6,490 bases of DNA from an uncultured beta proteobacterium. Its GTDB lineage: Bacteria > Pseudomonadota > Gammaproteobacteria > Burkholderiales > Rhodocyclaceae. Under the pieces are notes generated by a model, which was not told where the DNA came from, did not search any database, and saw only the letters and a program-made list of their open reading frames with translations. Positions 5,276-6,490 of the stretch are shown piece by piece; positions within the stretch are counted from its first letter, which is position 1; each line of letters starts with the position of its first letter. The translations under genes were made by a program, and so were the position numbers. The DNA lies in assembly GCA_903916205.1 (NCBI GenBank), contig CAIWVX010000343.1:1-6490 (forward strand), written 5' to 3'.

Positions 5276-6490
5276 TCAACCTTTCTTGGTGTCAAGGCCG
5301 CGCTGGCTTTGCCACCACTGGCGCATCAGTTGCAGCGTGAAGCGAAAACCCATGCCGGGGGCTTCTTCGATGAACATATCGTATTGCAGCTTGACCAAGA
5401 CGTGATTGGCGTTGGGCGGCAAGGCAGTTAGATTGATACTGGCCCCGTCGGCTTTTTGTTTGGCTAGGTGGTCGAGAATGGTGCAAGCGCTGGTGAACTC
5501 CTCGGGCGTGTAGTTCTTGTTTAAGCGTTCCTGGAATTGCGTTAAGAAGGAGCGGCGAATTGCGCGAAGCACCTGCGTTTCCATGACTAAATCGACGTCT
5601 TCGCCGGGGTCAAGCACCTTGAGGTGGCGCACGACCTCGTCCAGAAAGTGAGGGACAAAGTCGGGCAGCTTGTTCAGAACAAGCTCGAGGGCGGCGATGG
5701 TGGGGTAGCCTTGCAGCCGGTCTTGCAAAAAAGCGCGTGCTTCGTCGCGGGTAAAGGGCGGCAGCACTTCGCGCACCAGTCCACCCAGCACCGTATGGGG
5801 AATGCCGTGCAGGGTCAGCAGATTTTCCAGACTGATCGAGCCACCCACCACCATGAGCAGGCCCGCGTCACGCAGTTTTCGCAAACTCGCTAGGGCCACG
5901 GTGATTTCGTCGGGCGTCGCCCCTCGAACGAAGAGGTTTTCGAGCATGAACGGTAGTTCGTCGATGGCGAAGACCGGGATGCTGTTTTTCGGCGTGGTCT
6001 CCAGTGCCTGCAATAGGGCCTTGACTACGGTTTCCCAATAGCGCAGCAGCCGGGCCGGGTCGTCTGGCGCGTTCAAATCGACGCTCCCGAGGTCGCCGGG
6101 CAAATTGACTTTGTCGATATGCCGCCTGAGCCAGGTCATCAAGGCGTCGGGCAGGCTCCCCGCTTGCTTAAGCTTGGACAAACAGCTTTCCATTACGCTC
6201 TTGGGCATGGCGTCCAAGAGGTCGCGGTAAAAAGCATGAAGCTGGGTTTGATCCGCTACCTCCATGTAGTGGACGGTGTGACCCGTTTGGCGCAGGCGGT
6301 TCAAGACCTCTTTCATTAATTGTGTCTTGCCTGCCATCTGCATGGATTTGTTCGGTGGTAAAGCGGTCTCTGCCATCATCGGCAATTCGTACGCAGAGGC
6401 TACAATGGGAACAAAGCCTTGAGGATCGTTGGGGGTATATGCCGGCCACTGATTGCCTACCGCGTTAATATTGCCATCAGTGTCAAGCGG
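5276..6490 (-). CDS. AAA+ ATPase (partial; 5' end beyond the window), first gene of an ATPase pair
   Basis: The frame is open from the right edge to its stop, giving 404 visible codons. I see no ATG in the first 37, and no ribosome site before the adjacent ATGs at 6379 and 6376, so the true start probably lies outside. Counting visible codons: AGKT (53-56) is the only P-loop remnant; Ser stands where the first glycine is expected and no hydrophobic beta strand precedes it. Walker B is clear, IPVFAIDELPFML (171-183), with the Asp-Glu pair at 177-178. A sensor-1-like strand LLMVVGGSISL (211-221) and PPFTRDEARAFL (244-255) follow, as in STAND-like and archaeal-type ATPases. The C-terminus is a likely small winged helix ending FRFTLQLMRQWW (382-393). 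No signal peptide or membrane segment is seen in the visible part. It lies four bases ahead of the large ATPase gene, so the two products probably act together. The cellular role is unknown. ATP binding may be impaired if the P-loop is truly defective. Confidence 0.82.
   Translation of the reverse strand, partial: PLDTDGNINAVGNQWPAYTPNDPQGFVPIVASAYELPMMAETALPPNKSMQMAGKTQLMKEVLNRLRQTGHTVHYMEVADQTQLHAFYRDLLDAMPKSVMESCLSKLKQAGSLPDALMTWLRRHIDKVNLPGDLGSVDLNAPDDPARLLRYWETVVKALLQALETTPKNSIPVFAIDELPFMLENLFVRGATPDEITVALASLRKLRDAGLLMVVGGSISLENLLTLHGIPHTVLGGLVREVLPPFTRDEARAFLQDRLQGYPTIAALELVLNKLPDFVPHFLDEVVRHLKVLDPGEDVDLVMETQVLRAIRRSFLTQFQERLNKNYTPEEFTSACTILDHLAKQKADGASINLTALPPNANHVLVKLQYDMFIEEAPGMGFRFTLQLMRQWWQSQRGLDTKKG
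5280..5287 (-). promoter_or_regulatory. Shine-Dalgarno of the large ATPase gene, inside the end of the upstream gene
   Basis: On the minus strand AAGAAAGG occupies the last codons of the upstream ATPase gene (the Lys-Lys-Gly end) and lies eight bases before the ATG at 5271. The upstream stop codon (5276-5278) falls between it and the start. This arrangement favours translational coupling and fixes the start of the second gene. Confidence 0.7.
5667..5685. repeat. 19-bp perfect palindrome within the upstream ATPase gene
   Basis: Nine-base arms AGCTTGTTC and GAACAAGCT flank a single central A. On the coding strand it lies within the Glu-Leu-Val-Leu-Asn-Lys-Leu codons of a helix. It could be a protein-binding site or a chance result of codon choice; there is no U-run that would make it a terminator. 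Confidence 0.5.

Noticed and set aside
5272..5295. TTG start giving the large ATPase eight extra residues
   Set aside because: It would overlap the upstream gene, uses a rarer start codon and has no better ribosome site than the ATG at 5271.

Overview
The window (about 55% GC by eye) looks like the chromosome of a proteobacterium. A beta- or gammaproteobacterium is the best guess, judged from the style of the fused Nnr protein and of the MsuE-type flavin reductase. The genus cannot be named. No rRNA, tRNA, CRISPR array or recognisable insertion sequence is present.

Left part (42-2295): two housekeeping or metabolic genes diverge from a 214-bp intergenic region. On the minus strand is a complete bifunctional NAD(P)H-hydrate epimerase/dehydratase (metabolite repair). 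On the plus strand is a 179-residue NAD(P)H-dependent FMN reductase of the SsuE/MsuE kind, with no monooxygenase partner in view.

Right part (2311-6490): two minus-strand P-loop ATPase genes fill the rest of the window. The first to be transcribed runs off the right edge. It has a clear Walker B (IDE), a sensor-1-like strand and a WW-containing C-terminus, but its P-loop is degenerate (AGKT kept, first glycine and preceding beta strand not evident). Four bases after its stop begins a 986-residue protein. That protein has an intact Walker A, an ENF variant of Walker B, a winged-helix region, an unassigned AT-rich middle, TPR-like helical repeats and a proline-rich linker before a short C-terminal tail. 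The tight spacing, with the second gene's Shine-Dalgarno inside the first gene's last codons, suggests one transcript and one complex.

This ATPase pair is the part of the window most likely to be an undescribed system. Its architecture (AAA+/STAND-type ATPase, winged helix, TPR) is typical of prokaryotic sensing, regulation or conflict modules, but nothing visible names its effector or target, and the operon probably continues beyond the right edge.
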